Below, piece by piece: positions 54,301 through 54,640 of a DNA stretch of 64,000 nucleotides; position 1 is the first letter of the stretch, and each line of letters opens with the position of its first letter. The notes beneath the pieces were generated by a model, which saw only the letters and a list, made by a program, of their open reading frames with translations, was not told the DNA's origin and did not search any database. The DNA comes from Crossaster papposus (lineage: Eukaryota > Echinodermata > Asteroidea > Velatida > Solasteridae). The position numbers were made by a program, and so were the translations under genes. The stretch is taken from positions 558,001 to 622,000 of the forward strand of contig JBAIAA010000074.1 of NCBI GenBank assembly GCA_037893245.1, read 5' to 3'.

Positions 54301-54640
54301 CAGTGTGTCGCAGCCGAACCGGTTCACCGATGCTGGGATAGAGCTCGCGCAACAGCACTCGCCCCAACAGCGGACCCTAGACCAGAGCTTCGACGAATTT
54401 ATCATGCTGTCGCTTGGAGAGCAGCGTAAAAGACGGACTGTGTCAGACAGCGAGGAGCTGGATAAACCTCCCAAGAACAGCGGCAGAGGATCTGCTACCC
54501 CTTTCTGGAGGCAATCTGCTCCTTTGCTCGGACTGAACTGCGAGAAAAAAGACAACGTCTTCACGGTCAACGTCGGCGATCCTGAATCGAGTAATGCAGA
54601 CCGACGAACGGCTATTCATAAAGGAGGCCTGACTTTATGA
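3214..54640 (+). CDS. Kidins220: KIDINS220/ARMS orthologue, gene overview (5' incomplete, 19 exons)
   Basis: In vertebrates this protein is a membrane scaffold downstream of neurotrophin and ephrin receptors, a protein kinase D substrate and a cargo of kinesin-1. The order seen here is nine ankyrin repeats, a KAP-type P-loop NTPase domain interrupted by four transmembrane helices, a conserved post-KAP region, a SAM domain and a long Ser-rich tail. Splicing 3214-3312, 11931-12029, 12999-13097, 18711-18809, 18983-19081, 22904-23002, 27855-27953, 30079-30177, 31993-32170, 32590-32751, 35173-35358, 35886-36042, 36919-37070, 37263-37927, 45155-45371, 47103-47268, 48104-48282, 49019-49203 and 52706-54640 gives 4974 nt (1657 codons plus stop) with all junctions in frame and GT-AG. 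From memory the human protein is about 1770 residues with three further ankyrin repeats before this point, so the start codon lies upstream. Residue numbers in the exon entries count from base 3214. Confidence 0.93.
3460..3846. mobile_element. Family B MITE, TTAA target (B1)
   Basis: The termini AGGGATCGTATGTGTTTGG and CCAAACGTATACGATCCCT are inverted repeats, flanked on both sides by TTAA (3456-3459 and 3847-3850). 387 bp, no coding capacity. Other copies are at 46120-46621 and 56171-56577. Confidence 0.9.
4228..4592. mobile_element. Family A MITE, TTAA target (A1)
   Basis: The ends AGGAAGGATACACCAT and ATGGTGTATCATACCT are inverted, with TTAA on both sides. The interior has the conserved GATCGC / CCGGCGATCGCG-type palindrome and GGCATCCA boxes of the family. 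365 bp. Confidence 0.9.
5057..5412. mobile_element. Family A MITE (A2)
   Basis: The ends AGGTACGATACACCATT and AATGGTGTATACTACCT are flanked by TTAA at 5053-5056 and 5413-5416. The orientation is opposite to A1. Confidence 0.9.
5417..6680. other. Intronic stretch, nothing recognised
   Basis: No exon, tRNA or known element was identified in this part of the 8.6-kb intron. Confidence 0.5.
6680..6985. repeat. Two SINE tails in inverted orientation
   Basis: A tRNA-type B box (GGTTCAAACCCTGCC, 6699-6713) is followed by GGGCAAGACACTTAACTACA and AATGGGTACCTG. The same segment recurs inverted at about 6865-6940 after an ATAATAATAATT tail. This is typical of tRNA-derived SINE bodies in marine invertebrates (remembered family style, no search run). 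Confidence 0.6.
6999..7421. mobile_element. Family P TIR element (P1)
   Basis: The ends AGAGCTATATTAAATTACTA and its near-complement at 7400-7421 form long terminal inverted repeats that extend into AGAGCGCT/AGCGCTCT. Interior motifs (CGGCTTTTGTACGGCTATTT, TGTATTCTATACAG) recur in the larger copy at 15153-16628. Confidence 0.8.
7826..8187. mobile_element. Family A MITE (A3)
   Basis: Ends AGGTAGGGTACACCATT and TACATCCTACCT, with TTAA on both sides (7822-7825 and 8188-8191). Confidence 0.9.
8410..8787. mobile_element. Family A MITE (A4)
   Basis: Ends AGGTAGTATACACCATT and AATGGTGTATCCTACCT, with TTAA at 8406-8409 and 8788-8791. A complete, well-preserved copy. Confidence 0.92.
9124..9379. mobile_element. 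Family A MITE, 3'-truncated (A5)
   Basis: It starts after TTAA with AGGTAGGATACGCCATT and breaks off at 9379, after the CGCCATTTTTCTCC box. The bases left of that TTAA (ATCCTACCT) look like the end of another family A copy, so two elements appear to share one target site. A 35-bp inverted repeat (8931-8966 and 9377-9412) spans the truncated copy. Confidence 0.75.
9419..9706. mobile_element. Family A MITE, 5'-truncated (A6)
   Basis: It begins inside the family at TTGTATTTTATAGTAAATATC and ends ATCCTATCT before TTAA (9707-9710). It has the opposite orientation to A5. Confidence 0.75.
9808..10117. mobile_element. Family I MITE, TTAA target, CCC termini (I1)
   Basis: The ends CCCTCCTATA and ATAGGAGGG are flanked by TTAA at 9804-9807 and 10118-10121. 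TTAA targets plus CCC ends are the piggyBac hallmark (family knowledge). The interior is built from repeated GAAAGGTTTTGAAAGGT motifs on both strands. Confidence 0.85.
10118..11117. other. Intronic stretch with one C tract
   Basis: A C22 tract lies at 10669-10690. No exon or element was otherwise recognised. Confidence 0.5.
10669..10690. repeat. C homopolymer, 22 bp
   Basis: Uninterrupted C run preceded by a CT-rich stretch from about 10648. Confidence 0.9.
11118..11393. mobile_element. Family C palindromic MITE (C1)
   Basis: The ends GGCCAATTTCACGGAGCTGCT and AGCAGCTTTATGAAATTGGCC are inverted. The interior repeats TTGCTTAGCA / TGCTAAGCC motifs. Related copies or fragments are at 26048, 28583, 36075, 44630, 44861 and 57531. 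Confidence 0.8.
11730..11803. mobile_element. Family J fragment (J7)
   Basis: TTTCGGATCGAGGTTCGTG and AATAATCCCGGCGCAAATTGG, followed by TTAA, match the right end of family J. Confidence 0.6.
11931..12029 (+). CDS. Kidins220: Kidins220 exon 2: one ankyrin repeat
   Basis: 99 bp, phase 0, residues 34-66. The acceptor is TTTCTCCCTCAG and the donor GTATCC, a weak match at +3 to +6. The core [18 protein letters not shown] is nearly identical to the human [18 protein letters not shown] repeat, which fixes the reading frame. The 8.6-kb intron before it is full of MITEs. Confidence 0.95.
12470..12817. mobile_element. Family A MITE (A7)
   Basis: Ends AGGTAGTATACACCATT and AATGGTGTATACTACC, with TTAA at 12466-12469 and 12818-12821. 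Confidence 0.9.
12999..13097 (+). CDS. Kidins220: Kidins220 exon 3: one ankyrin repeat
   Basis: 99 bp, phase 0, residues 67-99. The acceptor is TCCTCGTAG and the donor GTGAGT. The core [21 protein letters not shown] aligns with the human [21 protein letters not shown] repeat. The TPLH-type turn at the repeat start reads TGLV here. Confidence 0.95.
13637..14000. mobile_element. Family A MITE (A8)
   Basis: Ends AGGTAGGATACACCATT and AATGGTGTATACTACCT. The left flank is TTAA; the right flank is TTAG, apparently a mutated target copy. Confidence 0.88.
14200..14834. mobile_element. Family E TIR element, GTGACC termini (E1)
   Basis: The ends GTGACCTGTCACCACAAAAT and its complement are near-perfect inverted repeats of more than 30 bp. 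They are flanked by AAAT at 14196-14199 and 14835-14838. No open reading frame was recognised. Confidence 0.88.
15238..15530 (-). mobile_element. Family D repeat, inverted fragment (D2)
   Basis: Near-complement of 1996-2285, including GATCTTGTTAAGATCGAAAT and GGTCATTCCAGCCAGTAAGC. Nested in P2. Confidence 0.75.
15533..15783. repeat. Foldback hairpin with arms of about 125 bp
   Basis: The left arm contains AGACCAGCTTCCCTACTCTT and TATCGTCTTTGCAAACCTGC. The right arm is its close complement (GCAGGTTTGCAAAGACGATA, GAGCTGGTCTATAACCGTG). The loop is only a few bases at about 15658-15662. A related pair of arms lies at 59345-59400 and 59890-60000. Confidence 0.85.
17000..17670. mobile_element. Family F repeat split by G1
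   Basis: The two halves, about 17030-17099 and 17550-17670, match the uninterrupted sequence at 49258-49465 (TGTTGTTATGCTGAGGAGGTC, CAATGGACGCTTA, TGTCCAGATA). G1 interrupts it right after GACGCTTA. Confidence 0.75.
17100..17545. mobile_element. Family G TIR element (G1), nested in F
   Basis: Ends GTAACCGGCTCTACAAAAAG and CTTTTTGTAGAGCCGGTCAC, flanked by ATAT at 17096-17099 and 17546-17549. 446 bp. Confidence 0.88.
17671..18137. other. Intronic stretch, nothing recognised
   Basis: AT-rich intron 3 sequence without an exon or an element that I could match. Confidence 0.5.
18142..18588. mobile_element. Family G-related TIR element (G3)
   Basis: Ends GTGACGCGCTCTGCAAAAAT and ATGCAGAGTGGGTCAC, flanked by AAAT at 18138-18141 and 18589-18592. 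It ends 122 bp before exon 4. Confidence 0.8.
18711..18809 (+). CDS. Kidins220: Kidins220 exon 4: one ankyrin repeat
   Basis: 99 bp, phase 0, residues 100-132. The acceptor is TTATTGTTCAG and the donor GTGAGA. It encodes [20 protein letters not shown] followed by a PNVNAVDK turn, matching the human TALIVAVKGGYTQSVKEIL repeat. The first position after the acceptor is Asn, as in exons 1 and 6. Confidence 0.94.
18983..19081 (+). CDS. Kidins220: Kidins220 exon 5: one ankyrin repeat
   Basis: 99 bp, phase 0, residues 133-165. The acceptor is TGCCTGCTTAAG and the donor GTGAGT. It encodes [20 protein letters not shown] with YMNIQDK at the end, corresponding to the human TALMIASKEGHTEIVQDLL repeat. 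Intron 4 is only 173 bp, the shortest between ankyrin exons here. The intron after this exon carries both large minisatellites. Confidence 0.93.
19191..19541. repeat. 15-bp minisatellite, about 23 units
   Basis: The unit is GCTAGTCCACCTCCC, with a GCTAATCCACCTCCC variant. GCTAA units flank a central block of GCTAG units. It begins about 110 bp after exon 5. The period is a multiple of three, so long stop-free frames run through it on both strands. They are not genes. Confidence 0.95.
19543..19774. repeat. Imperfect tandem duplication next to the 15-bp array
   Basis: GGAATGCTGTTGGCTGTGCT ... TGCAGTCATGCCCATAATCC at 19543-19665 is repeated as GGAATGTTGTTGGCTGTGCT ... CATGCCCATAAACC to 19774. 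The second unit lacks about 20 bp. Confidence 0.85.
19775..20518. other. Intronic stretch between the two minisatellites
   Basis: Contains a C23 tract (20160-20182). No exon was recognised. Confidence 0.5.
20160..20182. repeat. C homopolymer, 23 bp
   Basis: Uninterrupted C run in intron 5. Confidence 0.9.
20519..22767. repeat. 18-bp minisatellite of about 2.1 kb with higher-order structure
   Basis: A degenerate CACCCTCCACCCCGC lead-in (20519-20640) is followed by about 119 units of TACCCTCTACCACACCCC. Units differ at two sites: CAC, CGC, TAC or (once) TGC at one codon-like position, and CCT versus CCG at the junction. Variants come in long blocks. The rare ACTAC triplet block occurs twice, at about 20758 and 21244. 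That is 486 bp apart (27 units), with identical flanking variant order, so a 486-bp segment was duplicated. The array lies wholly in intron 5 and ends 137 bp before exon 6. Confidence 0.97.
22904..23002 (+). CDS. Kidins220: Kidins220 exon 6: one ankyrin repeat
   Basis: 99 bp, phase 0, residues 166-198. The acceptor is TTCCATTGTAG and the donor GTAAGT, the consensus. It encodes [20 protein letters not shown] and KYADVDIQG, very close to the human [20 protein letters not shown] and KYADIDIRG repeat. It begins 137 bp after the end of the 18-bp minisatellite. Confidence 0.95.
23003..24160. other. Intronic stretch, nothing recognised
   Basis: No exon or matched element. ACATGTACATGTAC runs occur near 23650. 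Confidence 0.5.
24161..24370. mobile_element. Family Q MITE, TA target (Q1)
   Basis: Ends CACTGAACAAAAATATAAA and TTTATATTTTTGTTCAGTG, with TA on both sides. The centre is a hairpin, CAGTGATTCCACCCAC and its complement. 210 bp. Confidence 0.92.
24501..24932. mobile_element. Family H MITE (H1)
   Basis: Ends AGCCCTGTTCGCACTGGA and TCCAGTGCGAACACGGCTT. The interior is rich in GGTAACTTACCC palindromes and AACCGAGCC boxes. Other copies are at 29002-29375 (inverted) and 34466-34955. Confidence 0.92.
24933..26047. repeat. Local duplication plus C25 tract
   Basis: GGGTCGAAAACATT..ATAGATTGACAAAA and GTCGTGATGTRYGTTYGRCAGATGCCTTCGAAAC at 24936-25190 recur at 25199-25350 in the same order. This is a tandem duplication with length change. 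A C25 tract lies at 25618-25642. No exon was seen. Confidence 0.7.
25618..25642. repeat. C homopolymer, 25 bp
   Basis: Uninterrupted C run, followed by ACCCCCCC. Confidence 0.9.
26048..26155. mobile_element. Family C fragment (C2)
   Basis: TTTCAGGGAGCTGCTAAGCAC through ACTCCATGTGCTTTTCAT matches the left part of family C. Confidence 0.6.
26204..26578. mobile_element. Family A MITE (A9)
   Basis: Ends AGGTAGAATACACCATT and AATGGTGTATCCTACCT, with TTAA at 26200-26203 and 26579-26582. Confidence 0.9.
26618..27042. mobile_element. Family G TIR element (G2)
   Basis: Ends GTGACCCACTCCACAA and TTTTTTGTAGAGCCGGTCAC, flanked by ATTT at 26614-26617 and 27043-27046. The interior is closely similar to G1 (ATTACTTCCTTGGAGTTCAA). 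Confidence 0.88.
27047..27854. other. Intronic stretch, nothing recognised
   Basis: No exon or element was identified before exon 7. Confidence 0.5.
27855..27953 (+). CDS. Kidins220: Kidins220 exon 7: one ankyrin repeat
   Basis: 99 bp, phase 0, residues 199-231. The acceptor is TGCAAACAG, preceded by a T-rich run, and the donor is GTAGGA. It encodes [20 protein letters not shown], corresponding to the human [20 protein letters not shown] repeat. The 4.85-kb intron before it holds MITEs and a C tract. Confidence 0.94.
28014..28080 (+). repeat. tRNA-like SINE head fragment
   Basis: GTGGGTTCGAATCCTACC is a good RNA polymerase III B box and T arm, preceded by TGAGCTGGTGGTC. No cloverleaf acceptor stem is present. 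Confidence 0.5.
28583..28813. mobile_element. Family C palindromic MITE (C3)
   Basis: Ends GGCCAATTTCATGGAGCTGCT and CAGCTCCATGAAATTGGCTC. Confidence 0.8.
29002..29375. mobile_element. Family H MITE (H2), inverted
   Basis: Ends AAGCCGTGTTCGCACTGGA and TCCAGTGCGGACAGGGCTT, with TA on both sides. Confidence 0.9.
29682..30066 (+). repeat. tRNA-derived SINE abutting exon 8
   Basis: A tRNA-like head with a B box-like GGTTTGATTCCC (29797-29808) is followed by a body and an (ATT)n tail at 30051-30066. The tail runs into the polypyrimidine tract of exon 8 (acceptor AG at 30077-30078). The upstream segment GAAGTGCCATGGCCTTGTGG is repeated after exon 8. Confidence 0.7.
30079..30177 (+). CDS. Kidins220: Kidins220 exon 8: one ankyrin repeat
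   Basis: 99 bp, phase 0, residues 232-264. The acceptor is ATTGTTTTCAG and the donor GTGAGC. It encodes [20 protein letters not shown] and a [13 protein letters not shown] end, almost the human DGETPLIKATKMRNIEVVEL repeat. A SINE with an (ATT)n tail ends about 14 bp before the exon, and a second copy of the same SINE head begins about 45 bp after it. Confidence 0.95.
30221..30360 (+). repeat. Second copy of the SINE-linked segment after exon 8
   Basis: GCTGTGTGAAGTGCC-TGGCCTTGTGG and ATAGGATCTCCTGATCTTGG match 29682-29742. The sequence then diverges into a SINE-like tail (CTTGGGCAAGCCACTT). Confidence 0.65.
30620..30868. mobile_element. Family E-related TIR element (E3)
   Basis: Ends GTGACCTGCTCCCACAAAAC and its perfect complement, inverted-repeat arms of about 30 bp, flanked by ATTT at 30616-30619 and 30869-30872. 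249 bp. Confidence 0.9.
30872..31037 (-). pseudogene. LINE remnant with 2A-like motif
   Basis: The minus-strand frame contains [12 protein letters not shown]. The D(V/I)ExNPGP motif is known from 2A-like peptides and from the N-terminal regions of CR1/L2-type non-LTR retrotransposons in echinoderms and other aquatic animals. The reading frame is cut by the E3 element on its 3' side, so only the start of the element remains. Recognition rests on the short motif alone. Confidence 0.45.
31308..31645. mobile_element. Family K repeat, one arm (K1)
   Basis: CAATTGACCATTTGCGTGTGG, GTACACTGACTTGTTCACGC and CACAGCTTGGCACAGTTT match K2. Internal ACGATCGAGG / CCTCGGTCGT pairs form hairpins. K2 shows the complete palindromic form. 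Confidence 0.75.
31993..32170 (+). CDS. Kidins220: Kidins220 exon 9: last ankyrin repeat and link to KAP domain
   Basis: 178 bp, starts phase 0 and ends after one base of a split Arg codon (residues 265-324). The acceptor is TTATCCCACAG and the donor GTCAGT. The first 33 residues are the final ankyrin repeat ([20 protein letters not shown]). The rest contains [16 protein letters not shown] and GETPYNIDC, which are essentially invariant relative to human KIDINS220 and make the identification secure. Confidence 0.97.
32247..32492. mobile_element. Family J MITE, TTAA target (J4)
   Basis: Ends CCAGTTTGCGCCGG and CCCGGCGCGAACTGG, with TTAA at 32243-32246 and 32493-32496. It lies in the 419-bp intron 9, ending 97 bp before exon 10. 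Confidence 0.9.
32590..32751 (+). CDS. Kidins220: Kidins220 exon 10: KAP NTPase Walker A
   Basis: 162 bp, completes the split Arg and ends with the first base of a split Asp codon (residues 324-378). The acceptor is GGCATATTACAG and the donor GTAGGA. It carries the P-loop [11 protein letters not shown] at residues 360-370, the Walker A of KAP NTPases, preceded by the conserved [13 protein letters not shown]. The Lys and Ser of GKS are intact, so nucleotide binding is plausible. The intronic MITE I2 (TTAA, CCCTCC ends) starts 26 bp after the exon. Confidence 0.97.
32778..33212. mobile_element. Family I MITE (I2)
   Basis: Ends CCCTCTTATGG and TATATAGGAGGG, flanked by TTAA. It is inverted relative to I1 and about 125 bp longer, because the GTCAGAC...CACACCAGTTTGTT block is duplicated internally. 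Confidence 0.88.
33252..33416. mobile_element. 165-bp TIR element containing an 18-bp tandem array
   Basis: Perfect 21-bp inverted ends begin GTTTAAAACCGGCTCATG. Between them lie about five units of GGCTTGGACGCGTCAAT(G) (33269-33360). Confidence 0.9.
33507..33967. mobile_element. Family O TIR element (O1)
   Basis: It shares GGCCAAATAAAAAACAAAA, TAGCGTCACCGCCCGCTTC, GGGTGTGACATGTTC and the terminal GACGCTAAACAT with O2 (61034-61471), in opposite orientation. Confidence 0.85.
34188..35098. mobile_element. Family L repeat, split by H3 (L1)
   Basis: GAACAAAGTTCAGAAAGAGA, CAATCACTATTTCTGTA, AACTTGGGTCATGCATGCAA and TACTGAGGTCAAAGGT match L2 at 47288-47800. The copy is interrupted at 34466-34955 by H3. 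Confidence 0.8.
34466..34955. mobile_element. Family H MITE (H3), nested in L1
   Basis: Ends AAGCCCTGTTCGAACTGGA and TCCAGTGCGAACACGGCTT. This is the longest H copy. It keeps a GAAAATAATGTTGAGAGCT segment that H1 lacks. Confidence 0.92.
35173..35358 (+). CDS. Kidins220: Kidins220 exon 11: first two transmembrane helices of KAP domain
   Basis: 186 bp, residues 378-440 with split codons at both ends. The acceptor is TCCTTCACAAG and the donor GTAAGA. DEMRQF aligns with the human DEMKTF. Two hydrophobic helices follow, about residues 395-417 and 425-445, the latter crossing into exon 12. KAP NTPases are known for four transmembrane segments inserted in the NTPase fold. These are the first pair. 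Confidence 0.93.
35359..35885. other. Intron 11, nothing recognised
   Basis: No repeat or additional exon was identified in this 527-bp intron. Confidence 0.5.
35886..36042 (+). CDS. Kidins220: Kidins220 exon 12: KAP domain, cytoplasmic segment
   Basis: 157 bp, residues 440-492. The acceptor is CTCGGACAG and the donor GTAAAG. After the end of helix 2 it encodes a basic stretch (NRKKWRGM) and [19 protein letters not shown], then a Pro-rich NPPPQPPQ and KTLPI. The human counterpart is STRLARHIGYLELLLKLMF, NPPELPEQ and KALPV. Junctions with exons 11 and 13 are in frame. Confidence 0.93.
36075..36918. other. Intron 12: family C fragment and a GTGACC-type end
   Basis: Family C motifs lie at 36075-36205. 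A GGAGCGGGTCACATAT end near 36817-36832 and CGTGACCCTATAAATG near 36550 may be a decayed family E/G element. Nothing else was recognised. Confidence 0.45.
36919..37070 (+). CDS. Kidins220: Kidins220 exon 13: KAP domain
   Basis: 152 bp, residues 492-543. The acceptor is GTCACCAAAACAG and the donor GTAAGG. It contains [17 protein letters not shown], aligning with the human RFLFTDYNRLSSVGGET, and [11 protein letters not shown], aligning with LGFLATRLFRV-type sequence. It ends in NKFAD before the second transmembrane pair. Intron 13 is only 192 bp. Confidence 0.95.
37263..37927 (+). CDS. Kidins220: Kidins220 exon 14: transmembrane helices 3-4 and Walker B
   Basis: 665 bp, residues 543-764, ends phase 0. 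The acceptor is ATCATTTCTAG and the donor [19 protein letters not shown] matches the human KKKWKKTCCLPSF. Hydrophobic helices lie at about 553-578 and 592-620. [16 protein letters not shown] at 658-673 is the Walker B region (human QTRLVVIIDGLDACEQ), followed by [15 protein letters not shown] and [18 protein letters not shown], again near-identical to human. The exon ends in a divergent Ser/Pro tail. It is markedly GC-rich compared with the surrounding introns. Confidence 0.97.
38180..38423. mobile_element. Family J MITE (J2)
   Basis: Ends CCAGTTCGCGCCGGG and CCGGCACGAACTGG, with TTAA at 38176-38179 and 38424-38427. The latter is shared with J3. Confidence 0.9.
38428..38660. mobile_element. 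Family J MITE (J3), head-to-head with J2
   Basis: Ends CCAGTCGCCCCGG and CCGGCGCGAACTGC, with TTAA at 38424-38427 and 38661-38664. Orientation is opposite to J2. Confidence 0.88.
38978..39547. mobile_element. Family K palindromic element (K2) with nested inner TIR element
   Basis: Outer ends CAATTGACCGGTTGCGTGTGG and its near-complement at 39525-39547, with arms of about 60 bp. An inner element (39275-39450) has its own arms, ACACTGTTGCTATATCACGTG and its complement. Confidence 0.85.
39813..39950. repeat. Repeat also present in intron 13 and related to family N
   Basis: ACTCTTGTCTAGGGCTATTG matches intron 13 at about 37090-37115 (TCTTGTCTAGGGCTATTG). The CCCTAGCCATAGCTCTGGAA end resembles the inner part of the 45394 element. 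Confidence 0.55.
40006..40239. mobile_element. Family J MITE (J1)
   Basis: Ends CCAGTTCGCGCCGGA and TCTGGGCGCGAACTGG, with TTAA at 40002-40005 and 40240-40243. Confidence 0.92.
40430..41462. mobile_element. Family A MITE (A10) split by a 641-bp element
   Basis: The left half GGTAGGATACACCATTTGC to TTAGGACAG (40710) and the right half CAGGTCAGTTAAATC to ATCCTACCT rejoin to a normal family A copy. A C13 tract lies at 41386-41398. Confidence 0.9.
40711..41351. mobile_element. 641-bp TIR element nested in A10, CAG target duplication
   Basis: The ends CACCTGATTTCACTAAACT and AGTTTAGTGAAATCGGGTG are inverted repeats with one mismatch. CAG is duplicated at 40708-40710 and 41352-41354; the empty site is known from the other family A copies (GGACAGGTCAG). 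The interior has many GACGCGTCGC-type palindromes and a second inverted pair (CCATTTCACTAAAGTTACG, CGTGAAATGGATTTTACG). No open reading frame was recognised. CAC ends with a 3-bp duplication resemble CACTA/EnSpm-type elements, but this is only a suggestion. Confidence 0.88.
41463..42861. other. Intron 14 stretch, nothing recognised
   Basis: AT-rich sequence without an exon or a matched element. Confidence 0.5.
42866..43160. repeat. Pentanucleotide array (ATGTC/ACGTC)n
   Basis: About 58 units of 5 bp, mostly ATGTC, with blocks of ACGTC and a few GCCTC/ACCTC interruptions. The blocks are nonrandom, e.g. five consecutive ACGTC around 42994 and seven around 43035. Confidence 0.95.
43161..44629. 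other. Intron 14 stretch with a family R repeat
   Basis: 43870-44050 (AACTGGTTGAACAATGACAAA, GCTTTTGTCAAAGCTCATTT) recurs inverted at about 57890-58040. CGCAACCTGCTCCCGCAAAATGAGTCT near 43486 is a GTGACC-type element end. No exon was seen. Confidence 0.55.
44630..44852. mobile_element. Family C MITE (C5)
   Basis: Ends GGGGCAAATTTCATGCAGTTGC and GCTCTATGAAATTGGCTCC. Confidence 0.75.
44861..45057. mobile_element. Family C MITE (C6)
   Basis: Ends GGGGCCAATTTCATGGAGCTG and CAGCTTGGTGAAATTGGTCTC. It lies directly after C5 and about 100 bp before exon 15. Confidence 0.8.
45155..45371 (+). CDS. Kidins220: Kidins220 exon 15: linker and conserved post-KAP region
   Basis: 217 bp, residues 765-837, phase 0 in and one base out. 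The acceptor is GTGCTTTCAATAG and the donor GTAAAT. The first part ([18 protein letters not shown]) is not conserved. From residue 799 it aligns with the human segment around the protein kinase D site. [20 protein letters not shown] is close to the human [20 protein letters not shown]. The 7.2-kb intron before it is the second longest in the window. A TIR element begins about 23 bp after the donor. Confidence 0.95.
45394..45896. mobile_element. Family N TIR element next to exon 15
   Basis: Ends AGGCCGTGTCCGAAACGAGTG and its near-complement ending CGTTTCGAACACGACCT. The subterminal region has repeated CTACAGCTACAGCTACGTC hexamers and GTAGCTCTAGAC arms. Confidence 0.85.
45949..46022 (+). repeat. 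tRNA-Ser-like SINE head (not a functional tRNA)
   Basis: A box TGGTCGAGTGG, anticodon-like loop CTGGAAA (GGA) and a perfect T stem GTGGG/CCCAC around TTCAAGT are present. The 5' and 3' acceptor strands (AGCTCGG, TCAAGTC) cannot pair, so this is a tRNA-derived repeat. Confidence 0.7.
46120..46621. mobile_element. Family B MITE (B2) with nested family D fragment
   Basis: Ends AGGGATCGTATACGTTTGG and CTAAACGTATACGATCCCT, with TTAA at 46116-46119 and 46622-46625. About 46191-46358 is a family D fragment, itself a partial palindrome (GTTAAGAGGGCCTAATATTT and its complement), inserted between TATAGTTATA and TATACCATAAAAC. Confidence 0.88.
46626..47102. other. Intron 15 stretch, nothing recognised
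   Basis: No exon or element was identified before exon 16. Confidence 0.5.
47103..47268 (+). CDS. Kidins220: Kidins220 exon 16: conserved post-KAP region
   Basis: 166 bp, residues 837-892. The acceptor is TTTTCACATCTCAG. It encodes [20 protein letters not shown] and [14 protein letters not shown], matching the human [20 protein letters not shown] and TEQWPYRTSWLILY. It ends in VYE plus the first two bases of an Arg codon. The only in-frame GT that recreates the conserved YERI junction with exon 17 is GTTCGC, a poor donor. Confidence 0.92.
47288..47800. mobile_element. Family L repeat, split by K3 (L2)
   Basis: GAACGAAGTTCAGAAAGAGA begins about 25 bp after the exon 16 donor. The second part has AACTTGGGTCATGCATGCAA and TACTGAGGTCAAATGT. 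L1 at 34188 shows the uninterrupted junction TGTCATTTT. Confidence 0.8.
47413..47612. mobile_element. Family K fragment (K3), nested in L2
   Basis: GATCGAGGATCGAAACACAA, CGAATTCGGTCCTCGATCGT and GGTCGTTATGTGGTTCACGA match the complement of K2. Confidence 0.8.
48104..48282 (+). CDS. Kidins220: Kidins220 exon 17: conserved post-KAP region
   Basis: 179 bp, residues 892-952. The acceptor is CTTCGTGAGCAG and the donor GTACGG. With exon 16 it restores [24 protein letters not shown] and [15 protein letters not shown] follow, then LDPYLRKQI, corresponding to the human KDVEPLLEIDGDIRNFEVFL, TPVLVARDVKVFLPC and LDPKLREII. It ends with one base of a split Asp codon. Confidence 0.95.
48283..49018. other. 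Intron 17, nothing recognised
   Basis: No repeat match or additional exon was seen. Confidence 0.5.
49019..49203 (+). CDS. Kidins220: Kidins220 exon 18: Pro/Ser linker before SAM domain
   Basis: 185 bp, residues 952-1013, ends phase 0. The acceptor is CCTACTTGCAG and the donor GTGGGT. The sequence is low in conservation and rich in Ser, Pro and Asn ([29 protein letters not shown]), like the human linker between the KAP region and the SAM domain. The call rests on the frame continuity from exon 17 to exon 19, good splice sites and the higher GC content. An additional small cassette exon in the 3.5-kb intron after it cannot be excluded, because both ends are phase 0. Confidence 0.85.
49258..49465. 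mobile_element. Family F repeat, uninterrupted copy
   Basis: The termini AGGAATTCCATATCTGGACAT and TGTCCAGATATGGAATTCTTT form an inverted repeat. The empty site for G1 (GGACGCTTAGTATTC) is seen here. Confidence 0.8.
49470..50688. other. Intron 18 stretch with pyrimidine-rich block
   Basis: A C24 tract (50098-50121) heads about 230 bp of almost pure CT sequence with CCACCCTCCCC-type repeats. No exon was seen. Confidence 0.6.
50098..50121. repeat. C homopolymer, 24 bp
   Basis: Uninterrupted C run at the start of a long CT-rich block. Confidence 0.9.
50689..51335. mobile_element. Family Q MITE (Q2) split by E2
   Basis: Ends TACTGAACAAAAATATAAA and TTTATATTTTTGTTTAGTG, with TA on both sides. 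The right part contains the family hairpin, CTGCCAGTGAGGAATTG and its complement. Confidence 0.9.
50719..51141. mobile_element. Family E TIR element (E2), nested in Q2
   Basis: Ends GTGACCTGTCATCACAAAAT and its perfect complement, flanked by AAAT at 50715-50718 and 51142-51145. Confidence 0.92.
51336..52283. other. Intron 18 stretch, nothing recognised
   Basis: AT-rich sequence without an exon or matched element. Confidence 0.5.
52286..52484. mobile_element. MITE with GGCCAGTTCGGTATT ends, TA target
   Basis: GGCCAGTTCGGTATTTC and ATACCGAACTGGC are inverted, with TA on both sides. About 199 bp, ending 222 bp before exon 19. Confidence 0.75.
52706..54640 (+). CDS. Kidins220: Kidins220 exon 19: SAM domain and C-terminal tail, stop codon
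   Basis: 1935 bp, residues 1014-1657, TGA at 54638-54640. The acceptor is TCTCTTTCTCAG. The SAM domain is about residues 1030-1096 ([51 protein letters not shown]), matching the human NVDAVCEKLKQIEGL, NINGRVLAQCNIDELKK and MNFGDWHLFRSTVL. The tail has LNLSFEEL (human LNFSFEEL) and many Ser-rich stretches. A basic RRRSLSEE is followed by an acidic run with ENQPLL, which matches the human SDNTPLL region, and later there is [13 protein letters not shown]. The C-terminus is GGLTL. The ATG at 52685 is in the intron and is not a start. The exon is open from 52685 to the stop. Confidence 0.97.
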   Translation: MPSPAVSGTPSPGFLTVKDVCDRLLQLEGIDKHSIPRYQTRIAEHNVNGHVLLQCDLDELKDVLEMNFGDWQLFRSLVLTMRGQALSCTHSPSMSSSDVLQMETSQVDSGTSALNAGAAKNNNASAVSPQSQNDYLNLSFEELRKSSQHSSQRSSLHNSRLSLGTSVSESSQFIDQSGTSEAEEESSSPRHVPRTDHASLLRAMDEKGGDVDREGITQFMGVVSDCEYDEHLEQYEMSNVIAHHDVGLTPAEETIPAVSLGVGLRRNHSLKSEDANRPKTNGIHLVDGLVSERIPVGKHVGISLTSEQTAKRRRSLSEESGESEPTENQPLLDKNASNEKERGKHKGEAEHRRSPVKTAKVQLASPKKENGHVDAKPSRRLYEPEPNIISPDLKAQVVEDVERMFENLEVELAHRKQQSLPLEVPPPLEPASPKPGNVRFPKSPFRGEQQTHDLSLLAGYSSFTPMMRELQSVPETDVMSTTTNSDEVLSTPGSTDQPRYRRPLVRQSQSSDVLTRDRTPPPQRTMEESMMRSVSQPNRFTDAGIELAQQHSPQQRTLDQSFDEFIMLSLGEQRKRRTVSDSEELDKPPKNSGRGSATPFWRQSAPLLGLNCEKKDNVFTVNVGDPESSNADRRTAIHKGGLTL

